Of a DNA stretch of 64,000 nucleotides, positions 36,725 to 45,976 are shown piece by piece. The DNA lies in the NCBI GenBank assembly GCA_963821715.1, contig CAWGET010000010.1, positions 434,001 to 498,000 of the forward strand. Reading direction: 5' to 3'. The translations under genes were made by a program, and so were the position numbers. This stretch comes from CAWGET01 sp963821715 (lineage in GTDB: Bacteria > Bacteroidota > Ignavibacteria > Ignavibacteriales > Melioribacteraceae). Numbering within the stretch: position 1 is the stretch's first letter; the number at the start of each line of letters is the position of its first letter. The notes under the pieces are model-generated. The model was given only the letters and a program-made list of their open reading frames with translations. It searched no databases and was not told the DNA's origin.

Positions 36725-37078
36725 ATGCGCGATATAAAATTTTTTAAATTTGAATCGGGTAAAAGCCCGATAGCTGATTTCTTGAATTCATTAAGCGGTA
36801 AACAAGCTAAAAAAATCACCTGGGTTTTAGAATTATTCGCAGAGTCTGATTTGTTATCGGGACAATATTTAAAGAAGCTAAAAAATACTAACGATCTTTG
36901 GGAAATAAGGATCATTTTTTCTGGAAATATTTTTAGATTGCTGGGATTCTATGAATCTACAAATAGCTTCGTAATAGTTAATGGTTTTGTAAAAAAGACT
37001 CAAAAGACACGTTTAAAGGAGATTAAATTGGCGGAAGAACGAAAAATTGAATATTTAAAAAGGAAAAATTATGGATGA
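36725..37078 (+). CDS. RelE/HigB-type toxin (phage-derived Gp49-like)
   Basis: The start at MRDIKFFKF gives 117 residues. It matches the Gp49-like HigB family: KSPIADFLNSLSGKQAKKITWVLELF, then LKNTNDLWEIRIIFSGNIFRLLGFYE and a C-terminal HGFVKKTQKTR-like segment (here NGFVKKTQKTRLKEI). Such toxins are ribosome-dependent mRNA interferases. The antitoxin gene overlaps its 3' end by 8 bases, with the toxin first as in HigBA. Confidence 0.9.
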   Translation: MRDIKFFKFESGKSPIADFLNSLSGKQAKKITWVLELFAESDLLSGQYLKKLKNTNDLWEIRIIFSGNIFRLLGFYESTNSFVIVNGFVKKTQKTRLKEIKLAEERKIEYLKRKNYG

Positions 37079-37346
37079 TCTGAAAAAATATATAACCCAA
37101 CGAAAAAAAGACGACCCTGAATTTGCGGAGAATTATGATATCGGTTATCAGAATTTTAAGATTGGGGTTCTATTAAAAAAAATCAGAGAAGAATCCGGCT
37201 TAACTCAAGAGCAACTGGCGGAAAAATTAAAAACTAAAAAGTCGGTAATTTCCAGAATTGAAAATCATTCAGACGACATAAGGTTATCTACACTTCGGCG
37301 CTATGCTCAATCACTCGGCAGGCAGATAAGAATTGAGGTTATTTAA
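37071..37346 (+). CDS. XRE-family antitoxin of the HigBA-like pair
   Basis: 91 residues. The C-terminal half is a Cro/C1 helix-turn-helix (about 30-85): LLKKIREESGLTQEQLAEKLKTKKSVISRIENHS, RLSTLRRYAQSLG. The N-terminus likely wraps the toxin. It overlaps the toxin's 3' end by 8 bases, so both are made from one transcript. HigA-type proteins repress the operon and neutralise HigB. Confidence 0.92.
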   Translation: MDDLKKYITQRKKDDPEFAENYDIGYQNFKIGVLLKKIREESGLTQEQLAEKLKTKKSVISRIENHSDDIRLSTLRRYAQSLGRQIRIEVI

Positions 37347-37383
37347 TTTGCGGATATTTCTGAACACTTAAAATTAGCTGAAA

Positions 37384-38163
37384 ATGAAATTATATCAAAT
37401 AGACGCATTTGCGAATAGAATTTTTGAAGGAAATCCGGCAGCCGTTTGTCCGCTTGAAGAATGGCTGGACGATGAACTGATGCAAAACATAGCGATTGAA
37501 AATAATCTATCGGAGACAGCTTTTTTTGTTAAAAAGGACGATGGGAATTATTCTATCCGCTGGTTTACTCCAAATTCCGAAGTCGATCTCTGCGGTCACG
37601 CAACACTGGCTTCGGCGTATTTAATTTTTGATATTTTGAAAACGGAAGAAAACGAAGTCCGATTCGATTCCAGAAGCGGAGAGTTAATTGTAACTAAGGA
37701 AGGCGAGTTAATAACGCTGAATTTTCCGGTTAGAATTGTAGAGAAAAAGGAGGCTCCTGATAGTCTGCTTGAAGCGATGGGGCTTGAACCCGGTGAAGTT
37801 TATTTTAACAAATCATTTTTATTTGTGTATAAATCGGAAGATGAAGTAAGATCAATCGCACCGGACTTTAATAAAATGCTCGAAACCAAAACTCACGGAG
37901 TTATCGTTACGGCGCCCGGAAAAAACTGCGATTTTGTTTCACGTTTTTTCGTTCCGGATGTTGGAGTAAACGAAGACCCTGTTACCGGCTACGCGCATAC
38001 AATTCTTACTCCGTTTTGGTCAAAGAAACTCGGCAGAAAAAAATTAAAAGCATTCCAGGCTTCAAAAAGAGGCGGAGAATTATTTTGCGAAGACTTGGGC
38101 GAAAGAGTAAAAATATCCGGCAAGGCGAAATTGTATATGGTTGGGGAAATAGAGCTAATGTGA
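37384..38163 (+). CDS. PhzF family protein
   Basis: 259 residues with the diaminopimelate-epimerase-like fold. Key stretches are YQIDAFANRIFEGNPAAVCPLEEWL, NNLSETAFFVK (with the catalytic Glu), RWFTPNSEVDLCGHATLASAY and NEDPVTGYAHTILTPFW. The family includes phenazine isomerases and many proteins of unknown substrate; phenazine synthesis genes are absent here, so no pathway is claimed. It is 37 bases after the antitoxin gene. Confidence 0.9.
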   Translation: MKLYQIDAFANRIFEGNPAAVCPLEEWLDDELMQNIAIENNLSETAFFVKKDDGNYSIRWFTPNSEVDLCGHATLASAYLIFDILKTEENEVRFDSRSGELIVTKEGELITLNFPVRIVEKKEAPDSLLEAMGLEPGEVYFNKSFLFVYKSEDEVRSIAPDFNKMLETKTHGVIVTAPGKNCDFVSRFFVPDVGVNEDPVTGYAHTILTPFWSKKLGRKKLKAFQASKRGGELFCEDLGERVKISGKAKLYMVGEIELM

Positions 38164-38269
38164 AGCAACATAAATATTGAATCATAGATCGTCCGTCGAG
38201 AAAAGTATCCTTATCATTTCCATTATCTTTCATTTCTATTATATTTTAGTTTAAGAAAATTCGTGATAA

Positions 38270-39238
38270 ATGAGATATTCATTTAAAACATTAGCAATCA
38301 TAATTTTATTGCTTTCGGTTATTTCTTCGTGCGATGCGCCGCGCGATAATCCGCTCGATCCGCGCAATCCCGATAATTCCATCACGGTTCTGGAAGGAAG
38401 AATTGAAACCGTTACGGTCCCGCGAAAAGTTATAAATAACGTTTCAGTCGTTTGGCAAAATAATTTATCTGTTCAATCTGATGAAAGCGGATATTTTAAG
38501 ATGGAAAATATCGAGCGAGAAAACGGATGGCTTTTTTTCAGGAAGAACGGATTCAGCTCCGATTCAATTTTTATTGATTGGCGCGACAGGGAAAAAATAT
38601 CGGTCAATATTCTTCTTAACTCCACTCCCAAACTCGACAATCTTATTTTAAGCAGCATTGTTTTTAATCGATATCCAAACAATCAAATATATCAGCTCGA
38701 AGTCCGCGCAAAAATTTCGGACGACGAACGCGATGTCGATTCGGTCTTCATAAAAAATGAAAAATTGAATTTATTAGCCCCGGTTTTCTACAATTATAAT
38801 ACCGATTTTTACGAACGGACTTTCTCCACCGCCGAACTTAATCTTAAAAATATTGACGAAGTGATAGGAAAAGATCTTTTCATCATTGTAAAAGACGAAG
38901 CCGGAAAAACATTCGAAGCCGGTTCATCCAACGTAAAGCGGATCATCAAACAGGAAATAGTTTTTGATTCTCCGAAGAATAACGAAACCGTTGCGGCGTC
39001 TCCAAAATTGCGTTGGAACAGATTTACACCCGGCTTCGCTTTCGAATATAAAATACAAATATTTACAAATGTTGTTGCGCCAGATTTAATTTTCGAAAAA
39101 GAAAAAATTTCTTCCGGCGAAATTAATTATCAGGTAGAATCGGGACTTCCCTCCGGCGAATATTTTTGGGTAATTTGGGCGATCGACGAATTTAAAAATA
39201 AATGCCGATCCAAACCGGCTACTTTTACGGTCGAATAA
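38270..39238 (+). CDS. lipoprotein with carboxypeptidase-regulatory-like and FN3-like domains
   Basis: 322 residues with a lipobox (LSVISSC, Cys21) and a DNPLDPRNPDN segment, typical of Ignavibacteria/Bacteroidota surface lipoproteins. From about residue 40 a small beta-sandwich (VLEGRIETVTVPRKVINNVSVVWQNN) is followed by a middle domain and a C-terminal fibronectin-like repeat (LRWNRFTPGFAFEYKIQI, YFWVIWAIDEF). No enzyme motif is seen. It is 3 bases upstream of the sigma-54 activator and belongs to the signalling cluster. Confidence 0.8.
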   Translation: MRYSFKTLAIIILLLSVISSCDAPRDNPLDPRNPDNSITVLEGRIETVTVPRKVINNVSVVWQNNLSVQSDESGYFKMENIERENGWLFFRKNGFSSDSIFIDWRDREKISVNILLNSTPKLDNLILSSIVFNRYPNNQIYQLEVRAKISDDERDVDSVFIKNEKLNLLAPVFYNYNTDFYERTFSTAELNLKNIDEVIGKDLFIIVKDEAGKTFEAGSSNVKRIIKQEIVFDSPKNNETVAASPKLRWNRFTPGFAFEYKIQIFTNVVAPDLIFEKEKISSGEINYQVESGLPSGEYFWVIWAIDEFKNKCRSKPATFTVE

Positions 39239-39241
39239 TTT

Positions 39242-40727
39242 ATGAGAAAATCCGGGACAATAAACCGAATAAAAAATCTTTCCGAAGAACAGTTCGAATC
39301 GCTATATCAAATAAGCAGCGTTCTAAACAGCGCGGTTTACCAGGATGATTTGATTGAGGAAGCGCTGGACATTGTTGTAAAAATTATTGACGCAGAGCGC
39401 GGACTTTTTGCTGAGTATAAAAAAGAAAAAGATGATTTCGAAATAATATCAGCCCGCAGCTCTCAGCTCGAAAATATTGAAGATATTGGCGAATTTTCAT
39501 CCAACGTTTTGCGCGAAGTTATTAAGAAAAAAAAGCCGCTTCTGCATCACGACGTTCAGGGCGATCCGCAGCTTTCGCAGTTCGAGAGCGTGCAAATTCA
39601 AAAAATTAAATCTATAGTTGGGGTTCCGGTTTTTTATGAAGACGAAATTTGGGGCGTAATTTTAGCCGACAGCAGAATGAACAGGAAAGAATTTACGGAA
39701 GAAAATCTAAAATTTCTTGACTTCTTCTCAAACCTGGTCAGCCTTAGTCTTCAAAAACTTTTTCAGTTAGAAAAATTACAAAACCAAAATTTAATACTCC
39801 AAAATAAATTAGCCTCGACGGAAAAACTTCCCAAGATGCTTGGCGAAAGCGAAGAGATGCGGAAAATTGCAAAGTTGATACATAAAGTCGCGGCGACAAA
39901 TGCGACCGTTTTAATTTTGGGTGAAAGCGGAACCGGCAAAGATCTTGCGGCGCAAGCGATTCATAAATTAAGCGAGCGGGAAGCCGAGCCCTTCCTTGCG
40001 CAGTTTTGCGGAGCAATTCCCGATAATTTATTAGAAAGCGAATTGTTCGGATTTAAAAGGGGCTCTTTCACCGGAGCCGAATCCGACAAAAAAGGATTGC
40101 TTGAAGTTGCCGATAAAGGAACATTTTTCTTGGATGAGATCGCCGAGATCTCTCCGGCTCTTCAGGCAAAGCTGCTGAGAGTGTTGGAAAACAAAGAGAT
40201 TATGCGAATCGGCGACACAAAGGCAAAAAAAATTGACGTGAGAATAATAGCCGCGACCAATAAAGATTTGAACCAGCTTGTAAAGGAAAGGAAATTCCGG
40301 GAAGATCTTTTTTACCGTTTGAATATTTTTCCTGTAACCCTTCCGCCTCTGCGGGAAAGAAAAACTGATATTCCTATTCTCGCTCATAATTTTGCTAGAC
40401 GAATTAAGCGGTGGAAAAATCAAAATTACTGCAGCCGCGATGAAAAAATTAGAAGGTTATCATTTTCCCGGAAATGTTCGTCAGCTTTTGAACATTGTTC
40501 AGCGCGCCGTAATTTTATCTGAGTCGGGCGCCATTGAAGAAGAGCATATTATTTTGGAAGACGAAAGCGAAGACGGAAACTTGCGCGGAACCTTGAAAGA
40601 AGTTGAAGTTCATCTATTAAAAAAACGTCTTAAAGAATTTAATGGAAATAAAACCCTTGCCGCAGAATCGCTCGGGGTTTCGGTGCGCTGGGTTCAGCTA
40701 AAGTTAAAAGAGATTGGCGCAGATTAA
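39242..40727 (+). pseudogene. GAF-domain sigma-54-dependent activator, split by a +1 frameshift
   Basis: An N-terminal GAF domain (about 20-175), then a AAA+ sigma-54-interaction domain: Walker A ILGESGTGKDL, the GAFTGA loop in the form GSFTGAESDKKGLLEVADKG, Walker B FFLDEIAEI and RILAATN-like RIIAATNKDL. From about 40388-40395 (CATAATTTTGCTAGAC) the homology passes to the +1 frame, which carries the end of the AAA+ lid (EGYHFPGNVRQLLNIVQRAVIL) and a Fis-type HTH (GNKTLAAESLGVSVRWVQLKLKEIG), ending at 40727. About 495 residues if joined. Dropping one base restores HNFLDELSGG. The stop TAA overlaps the Ser/Thr-kinase ATG. Confidence 0.85.
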
Positions 40728-42295
40728 TGCCGGGCAAAAATAAAATATTGTTCGAAAAATTTGAAATAATAGAAACGCTGAAAAAAGACGAACACGCGGC
40801 TGTTTACCTTGCCAATCATATTTTTCTCGGGAAGAAAATAATTCTCAAATCCTTGAATGTTTCCACCGTTTCCGACAATCAAAAAATTGAGCGCTTTAAG
40901 CGGGAAGCAAAAATTCTTGCGAAGCTGGATCATCCGAATATTATCAAGGTTCTCGATTTCGGGATGCACGGAGATTTTTTCTACATCTCGTTTGAATATT
41001 TTGAAAGCAAAAACTTGAGGCAGATTCTTCAGAAAGAGAGTTTAAACGATGAAGAGAAGCGTAATCTGGTAATTCAACTTTTTGCCGGACTCGAATACGC
41101 GCATAATAACGGAATTATTCACCGTGATCTGAAGCCGGAAAATATTTTGCTCGGTGAAAATCATCTTCTTAAGATAAGTGATTTTGGATTGGCGCAGGCT
41201 GAGAGCGAGAATTTTGTGACAGCCCAATATTCGATTGTCGGAACTCCGAGTTATATGTCGCCGGAACAAATATCGGGCGAAACCATAACTAAGAAAAGCG
41301 ATTTGTTTTCTGCTGGAATTGTCGTTTACGAAATTTACTCGAAAGAAAATCCGTTCCTCGGCGCGGACGTTAATCAATCGATAAATAAAATTTTGAATTA
41401 TAACGAAGCGAGTCTGAGCACGACGATCGACTCATTCCCGGAAGAAATTTCCGCCGTCGTAAAAAAGCTTTTAAAGAAAAATGCGGCGGAGAGGTTTATA
41501 TCGGCGGCAGAAGTTTTAGACGATCTTGGCGAAAAACCGGAAGAAAAAATTGAGGAGCGTAAGAAGAGATATCCTGCTTTCTTTCTTGTAATTTTAATTC
41601 CCGCTGTAATTATTTTTTTGTTTTTGATCTTTTTTAGTGAAAGCGAGTCGGTGAAAAATGAGCGTGAGAGTCTGTCGCAAAAAGCCTTAACGCAAAAAAA
41701 TGAACAAGCGGATAGTCACGAGAATGACAACGACCGGGAAAACACTAAAGTTGGCGATGATGTAAATCTTCAAAATGAAAAAGATTTAAAAATAACAGGA
41801 AACGAAAATATTTCGGAAATTGATGAAAATATTTCAGGGCTGGATAACGAAAAAAAGATTGAAACTGAAGAAAAAGCTAAATTTGGATATTTAAAAGTAA
41901 ATTCATTTCCATGGAGCGAAGTTTTTCTTGATGAAGAAAGAATAGATATAACGCCGATTGAAGATGAACTGCGAGTCGAAGCCGGAGTTCATAATTTAAC
42001 TTTAAGGCGCCCGGGTTATCCCGATTACTCGACTGAAGTATTTGTTGACGCCGACAAGTTAAAATCGATTTCAATCAAACTGGATACTCTTTTTGGCGTT
42101 TTAAAGGTAAACGCATTTCCGTGGGCACAGGTTTTTATCAACGGGAAAAACGTGGGCGAAACTCCTGCGGAAATAATTTTGGCGGAAGGCGAATACGAAG
42201 CGATATTAAAAAATCCGGATTACGACGAAATAATAGAAAGAGTGGAAATTAAAAAAAGAGACACATTACTTATGAACTTTAACTTTACTAAATAA
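40727..42295 (+). CDS. transmembrane Ser/Thr protein kinase with two PEGA domains
   Basis: 522 residues. The Hanks-type kinase domain spans about 10-265: glycine-rich start KDEHAAVYLANHI, ILKSLN (catalytic Lys), HRDLKPENILLGENHLLKISDFGLAQ, GTPSYMSPEQISG. One membrane segment lies at about 286-305. After an Asn/Asp/Lys-rich linker (about 310-380) come two PEGA repeats (GYLKVNSFPWSEVFLDEERID and GVLKVNAFPWAQVFINGKNVGETPAE), which would face the periplasm. The start overlaps the sigma-54 activator stop (TAATG), so the two proteins probably act in one signalling route, an inference from coupling. Confidence 0.92.
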   Translation: MPGKNKILFEKFEIIETLKKDEHAAVYLANHIFLGKKIILKSLNVSTVSDNQKIERFKREAKILAKLDHPNIIKVLDFGMHGDFFYISFEYFESKNLRQILQKESLNDEEKRNLVIQLFAGLEYAHNNGIIHRDLKPENILLGENHLLKISDFGLAQAESENFVTAQYSIVGTPSYMSPEQISGETITKKSDLFSAGIVVYEIYSKENPFLGADVNQSINKILNYNEASLSTTIDSFPEEISAVVKKLLKKNAAERFISAAEVLDDLGEKPEEKIEERKKRYPAFFLVILIPAVIIFLFLIFFSESESVKNERESLSQKALTQKNEQADSHENDNDRENTKVGDDVNLQNEKDLKITGNENISEIDENISGLDNEKKIETEEKAKFGYLKVNSFPWSEVFLDEERIDITPIEDELRVEAGVHNLTLRRPGYPDYSTEVFVDADKLKSISIKLDTLFGVLKVNAFPWAQVFINGKNVGETPAEIILAEGEYEAILKNPDYDEIIERVEIKKRDTLLMNFNFTK

Positions 42296-42350
42296 GAATT
42301 GGCATAACAATTGTTGGTTTCTATTTGCAAATAATCTTTTGAGATAAATA

Positions 42351-43620
42351 ATGAAGAAAATTTTAATAATATTTGTCATGTTTATTTTCGCGGCGCCGTT
42401 CGTTTGGGCAATGGTGGGAATATGGCGGCGAAATGCCGTATCCTGTTGCCGGAGGCGAAGCTGTTGTGGCGGACGATTACATCTATATATTGGGCGGATA
42501 TTCCGACTCAACGCAATCGAACGTAAATTGGATACAGCGTTATAATCCGGAGACAGGCGAATGGGATATAGCCGGCAGAATGCTTTATCCGAGATTTGGA
42601 TTTGGCGCAGGAGTTTATGACGGGAACATTGCGTTGTTCGGAGGTTTGGAGGACACGACAGAGATTGTAAACACTCTGGAAATTTGGGACCCGCTCGATT
42701 CAGCGCAAGATGTTTCGGTATTCAGTAATCCCGCATTTAATAGAATTTTCCCCGCTGCGATTATTGACGGAGATAAATTTTATATCTTCGGAGGAAATCC
42801 AAATCCAAGCGCGGCTGAAAACCGGAGCTATTTTTCCTTCTTTAATTTTTCCGACAGCTCGCTCATTTCCGATTCAATCGCGTCTCAGTTCGAAGGCGAA
42901 TTTCCCGAACAACAGATGGCGGTAAAAGTCGGTGATAAAATTCATTTGTTCGGAGGCGTCTTCTTTGGCGTCAGTCAAAGTGCATATCAATTCGATCTAA
43001 TGACAAATAAATTGAGAGAATCTAAATCTCAACTTCAAACGCCGAGAGCAAACGGCAAAGCGGTTTATGCCAATGAAGATATTTTTCTCATTGGCGGTTA
43101 CAACGAAAGCTCCGCCGCTTTAAATGAAGTTGAAAGAATAAATTTGAGCGATTCGACTTTTACAGCATTTAACGTAGCGCCGTTAAATTATCCGCGTAGA
43201 AATTTGATGGCGGTAAATTACAAAGGCAGAATTTTTGTATTCGGTGGATTTGACAGAGACGGAAATGTTGTAAGCGAAATTGAATATTACTTACCGGATA
43301 ACACTACCAGCGCTGAAGAAGAATTAGAAACCTCAAAATTTAGCGATGTAAAAATTTATCAGAATTACCCAAATCCGTTCAATCCCGAAACGGTTATTCG
43401 TTTCGAAGTTCAATCTAATGGATCGCATTATGAAAAAGATGTAAATCTGAAAATTTACGATGTTTTGGGAAACGAAATTACAACTTTGGTAGATGAAGAA
43501 AAAGCTCCCGGAGTTTATGAAGTTAAATTTAACGCAAGCAATTATTCCAGCGGAGTCTATTTTTACCAATTGAAATCGGAATATAAAACTTTTACTAAGA
43601 AGATGATTTTAACCAAGTGA
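42351..43620 (+). pseudogene. secreted kelch-repeat protein with type IX sorting domain, split by a +1 frameshift
   Basis: The ATG at 42351 opens a good signal peptide (MKKILIIFVMFIFAAPF) in frame 1. The mature protein lies in the +1 frame from about 42391-42412: QWWEYGGEMPYPVAGGEAVV. It contains kelch repeats (YIYILGGYSDS, KFYIFGGNPN, KIHLFGGVFFG, DIFLIGGYNES, RIFVFGGF) and a C-terminal secretion tag beginning YQNYPNPFNPETVI and ending MILTK. Without the shift, the signal peptide is not joined to the repeats, and an in-frame start in the second frame would lack a signal. The tag and signal peptide imply export to the cell surface. Confidence 0.85.
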
Positions 43621-43811
43621 AAGAAATTTGATCGGGAATGCAAAAAATTGAAACTATCATATAAAAAGACCAAAATGAGTATTAGAAAAAACGGCTATAT
43701 TAAAATATCATACCAAACAAATTAATGCTGCTTAGAAAAAAATGCTGTTATTCAAAAAGTTCTAAAACCTGTGAATGAAATAACTTTAACAATTAATTTG
43801 TAAATTCCGAT

Positions 43812-44042
43812 ATGGAAAATTTAATAAACAGAATAACCTTAGACCCGGAAGTATGTCACGGAAAACCTACGATCAGGAATATGAGATATACGGTAGAACT
43901 TATTCTTGATTTATTATCTGCTGGAATGACCGCGGAAGAGATACTTGACGACTATCCGGCTTTGGAAAGAGAAGATATTCTCGCTTGTTTGGCTTATGCT
44001 TCAAAGATAACAAAAACAAAAACCTATACTAAAACAGCATGA
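43812..44042 (+). CDS. DUF433 antitoxin
   Basis: 76 residues. DPEVCHGKPTIRNMRYTVELILDLLSAGMTAEEILDDYPALEREDILACLAYA is the complete DUF433 domain, a helix-turn-helix-like antitoxin type. It overlaps the next gene by 4 bases (ATGA), the pattern of a VapBC-like toxin-antitoxin pair. Confidence 0.92.
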   Translation: MENLINRITLDPEVCHGKPTIRNMRYTVELILDLLSAGMTAEEILDDYPALEREDILACLAYASKITKTKTYTKTA

Positions 44043-44389
44043 ATTTTTTGGTGGACGCTCAGCTGCCTGAAAAACTATGCAATGTTTTTGCGGAATTAAA
44101 TTTCCAGGCGGAACATGTTGCTAATCTTCCAAACGGTTTTGAATCAAAAGATTCTGAGATTATAAGCCATGCAGATGATAAAAATTATATTGTCGTTACT
44201 AAAGATTCCGATTTTTATCATTCCCATATCATTTTTAAAAAGCCTAATAAATTATTGCTAATTTCAACCGGGAACATTAGTAATGGTAAGCTCTTTGAGC
44301 TTATTCAGAATAATTTAATAAAAATAAGCGAGTTGTTTGAAGCTAATAATTTAGTTGAACTAACTAATGAAAATTTAATTGCTCGTTAG
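44039..44389 (+). CDS. DUF5615 PIN-like toxin
   Basis: 116 residues. The N-terminal MNFLVDAQLPEKLCNVF and the later VVTKDSDFYH keep the acidic residues of the PIN-like Mut7-C-related DUF5615 family, and NKLLLISTGNISN is its usual last strand. The family is the toxin partner of DUF433. RNase activity is predicted by the fold and not shown. It shares 4 bases with the antitoxin gene. Confidence 0.9.
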   Translation: MNFLVDAQLPEKLCNVFAELNFQAEHVANLPNGFESKDSEIISHADDKNYIVVTKDSDFYHSHIIFKKPNKLLLISTGNISNGKLFELIQNNLIKISELFEANNLVELTNENLIAR

Positions 44390-44424
44390 AGACAATGATG
44401 AGTTATACCGGAACAAATTAAATC

Positions 44425-45228
44425 ATGAATAAAAAGCAGATTATTCATTTTCTCTTTTTCCTAATTGCCGGAGCTGTTGCAGCTCAAGAAAAAAATATTA
44501 TCCAACTCGAAAACGAATTCCAGTCGTTCAATTATCGAAATGTTATTAATCTCGCCGATGAAATCTTAAAAGAAAAAACCATTTTTACCAATGATGAACT
44601 CCAACAAATATATTTGCTAAAAGGTATTTCTCAATTCAGTTTAAATGATGAACGAGGCGCTCGCGAAAGTTTTATCGAACTCCTAAAAATTGACGAGAAT
44701 TATAAGCCGGATCCGGTTGAAGTTTCGCCGAAAATTATCCGCTTTTTTGAAGATGTGAAAAATGAATACCTGCAAATAATGGAAGAAGAGCCAAAAGAGC
44801 AGATTGTAAAAGTCGATACTATTTTTGTGAAGGAACCGGTTTATATTCAATCAAATCTGAAAAATATTTTATCGCGCTCTGTTGTTTGGCCCGGCTGGGG
44901 ACACTTATATTCCGGACAAAAAACAAAAGGTATTCTGCTTACGGCTGTTTCCGCAGGTTTGATTGGCGGATCGATTTATTTTGCGATTGACGCGCGTGAA
45001 AAAGAGAAGGATTATTTAAGCGAAACGCAGACAAAAATCATCCAGCAAAAATATGAAGATTACAATAAGGCTTATAAAACGAGGAATATTTTTCTCTTCT
45101 CCTATCTTGCGGTCTGGCTCTATTCACAAAGCGATATTCTTTTTTTCAATCCGCCGGAAAATCTAAAACTGAATTTGAAAAAAGACAACAATCAAAATTT
45201 TAATCTAAATTTTAAATATTATTTTTGA
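44425..45228 (+). CDS. DUF5683-like membrane protein with TPR-like N-terminus
   Basis: 267 residues with a signal peptide ending at AAAQE. A TPR-like helical region spans about 25-110 (LKGISQFSLNDERGARESFIELLKIDENYKPDPVEVSPKII). About residues 150-180 hold PGWGHLYSGQKTKGILLTAVSAGLIGG, the DUF5683-type membrane module, and a second membrane segment lies near 215-235. The C-terminus is Asn/Lys-rich. Role unknown. Confidence 0.72.
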   Translation: MNKKQIIHFLFFLIAGAVAAQEKNIIQLENEFQSFNYRNVINLADEILKEKTIFTNDELQQIYLLKGISQFSLNDERGARESFIELLKIDENYKPDPVEVSPKIIRFFEDVKNEYLQIMEEEPKEQIVKVDTIFVKEPVYIQSNLKNILSRSVVWPGWGHLYSGQKTKGILLTAVSAGLIGGSIYFAIDAREKEKDYLSETQTKIIQQKYEDYNKAYKTRNIFLFSYLAVWLYSQSDILFFNPPENLKLNLKKDNNQNFNLNFKYYF

Positions 45229-45547
45229 TTGAGTATCCGCGGATTTTCGAATTTGTGAATTAGCGACATATTAGGTTAAGGCGGAAAACAGATTTCTTTG
45301 TGTGCTTTGTGCCTTCTTCGTGAACATTGTGGTTAAGCTTATGTTCAATTTCGCAGACACGAATTACACTAATTTTCGCGAATAATCACTTTTCAATTTT
45401 TTGATGATCTATCAAATTTCCGCTGCGAAATTTATTCATCTTTACGAAAATTTTTCGCAAATTGAAGTATGAATCCTTCCAAATTGGAAAGTTTTCCTAT
45501 TGGCATTTTTATTGATTCTTATAAACAATCAATAAAGAGATAAAAGG
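45229..45547. other. gene-free stretch with degenerate dispersed repeats
   Basis: The 319-bp gap holds copies of common low-conservation elements: GTGTGCTTTGTGCCTTCTTCG at 45300-45320 with GAACATTGTGGTTAAG after it, and GACACGAATTACACTAATTTTCGCG near 45356-45381, resembling the ACACGGATT type elements elsewhere. A ribosome-binding site AAAAGG precedes the lipoprotein ATG at 45548. No gene or RNA was recognised. Confidence 0.55.
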
Positions 45548-45976
45548 ATGAAGACCTACACAGCCATTTTGTTTTTAACAATTGCCGCAATGTTTTCCTC
45601 GCAATGCGATTCGCCGATTGAACCGAATCAGCAATTCAACTTAGGCGATACGCTTCTAATCGACTATAAAGAATCTTTTCATAACACCGAAAATAATATA
45701 ACAGTAACTCTCGATTCGCTTCTTAGCGACGGTCGCTGTCCGGTTGACGTAATGTGTTTTTGGGCAGGAAACGCGGAGGTGAAAATAGGACTTAAAATAA
45801 ATGAAACAAGCTACCATCTTTTTCTAAATACTTTTAGAGGTTACCGTAGAGATTCGCTTATTTCCGGTTATAGAACAGAACTTCTCGATCTTTATCCGTA
45901 TCCGCATTCTGATTCGAGCTATAAAAAAGAAGATTACCAAATAAAAATTGTAATAGATTCACAGGAGAAATTATGA
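45548..45976 (+). CDS. small lipoprotein of unknown function
   Basis: 142 residues with a lipoprotein-like signal (AAMFSSQCDS, Cys20). The mature part is beta-rich and contains DGRCPVDVMCFWAGNAEVKIGLKI, a motif also seen in uncharacterised Bacteroidota lipoproteins. The stop overlaps the next start by 4 bases (45973-45976), so it is probably functionally tied to the DUF3160 protein. Confidence 0.78.
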   Translation: MKTYTAILFLTIAAMFSSQCDSPIEPNQQFNLGDTLLIDYKESFHNTENNITVTLDSLLSDGRCPVDVMCFWAGNAEVKIGLKINETSYHLFLNTFRGYRRDSLISGYRTELLDLYPYPHSDSSYKKEDYQIKIVIDSQEKL

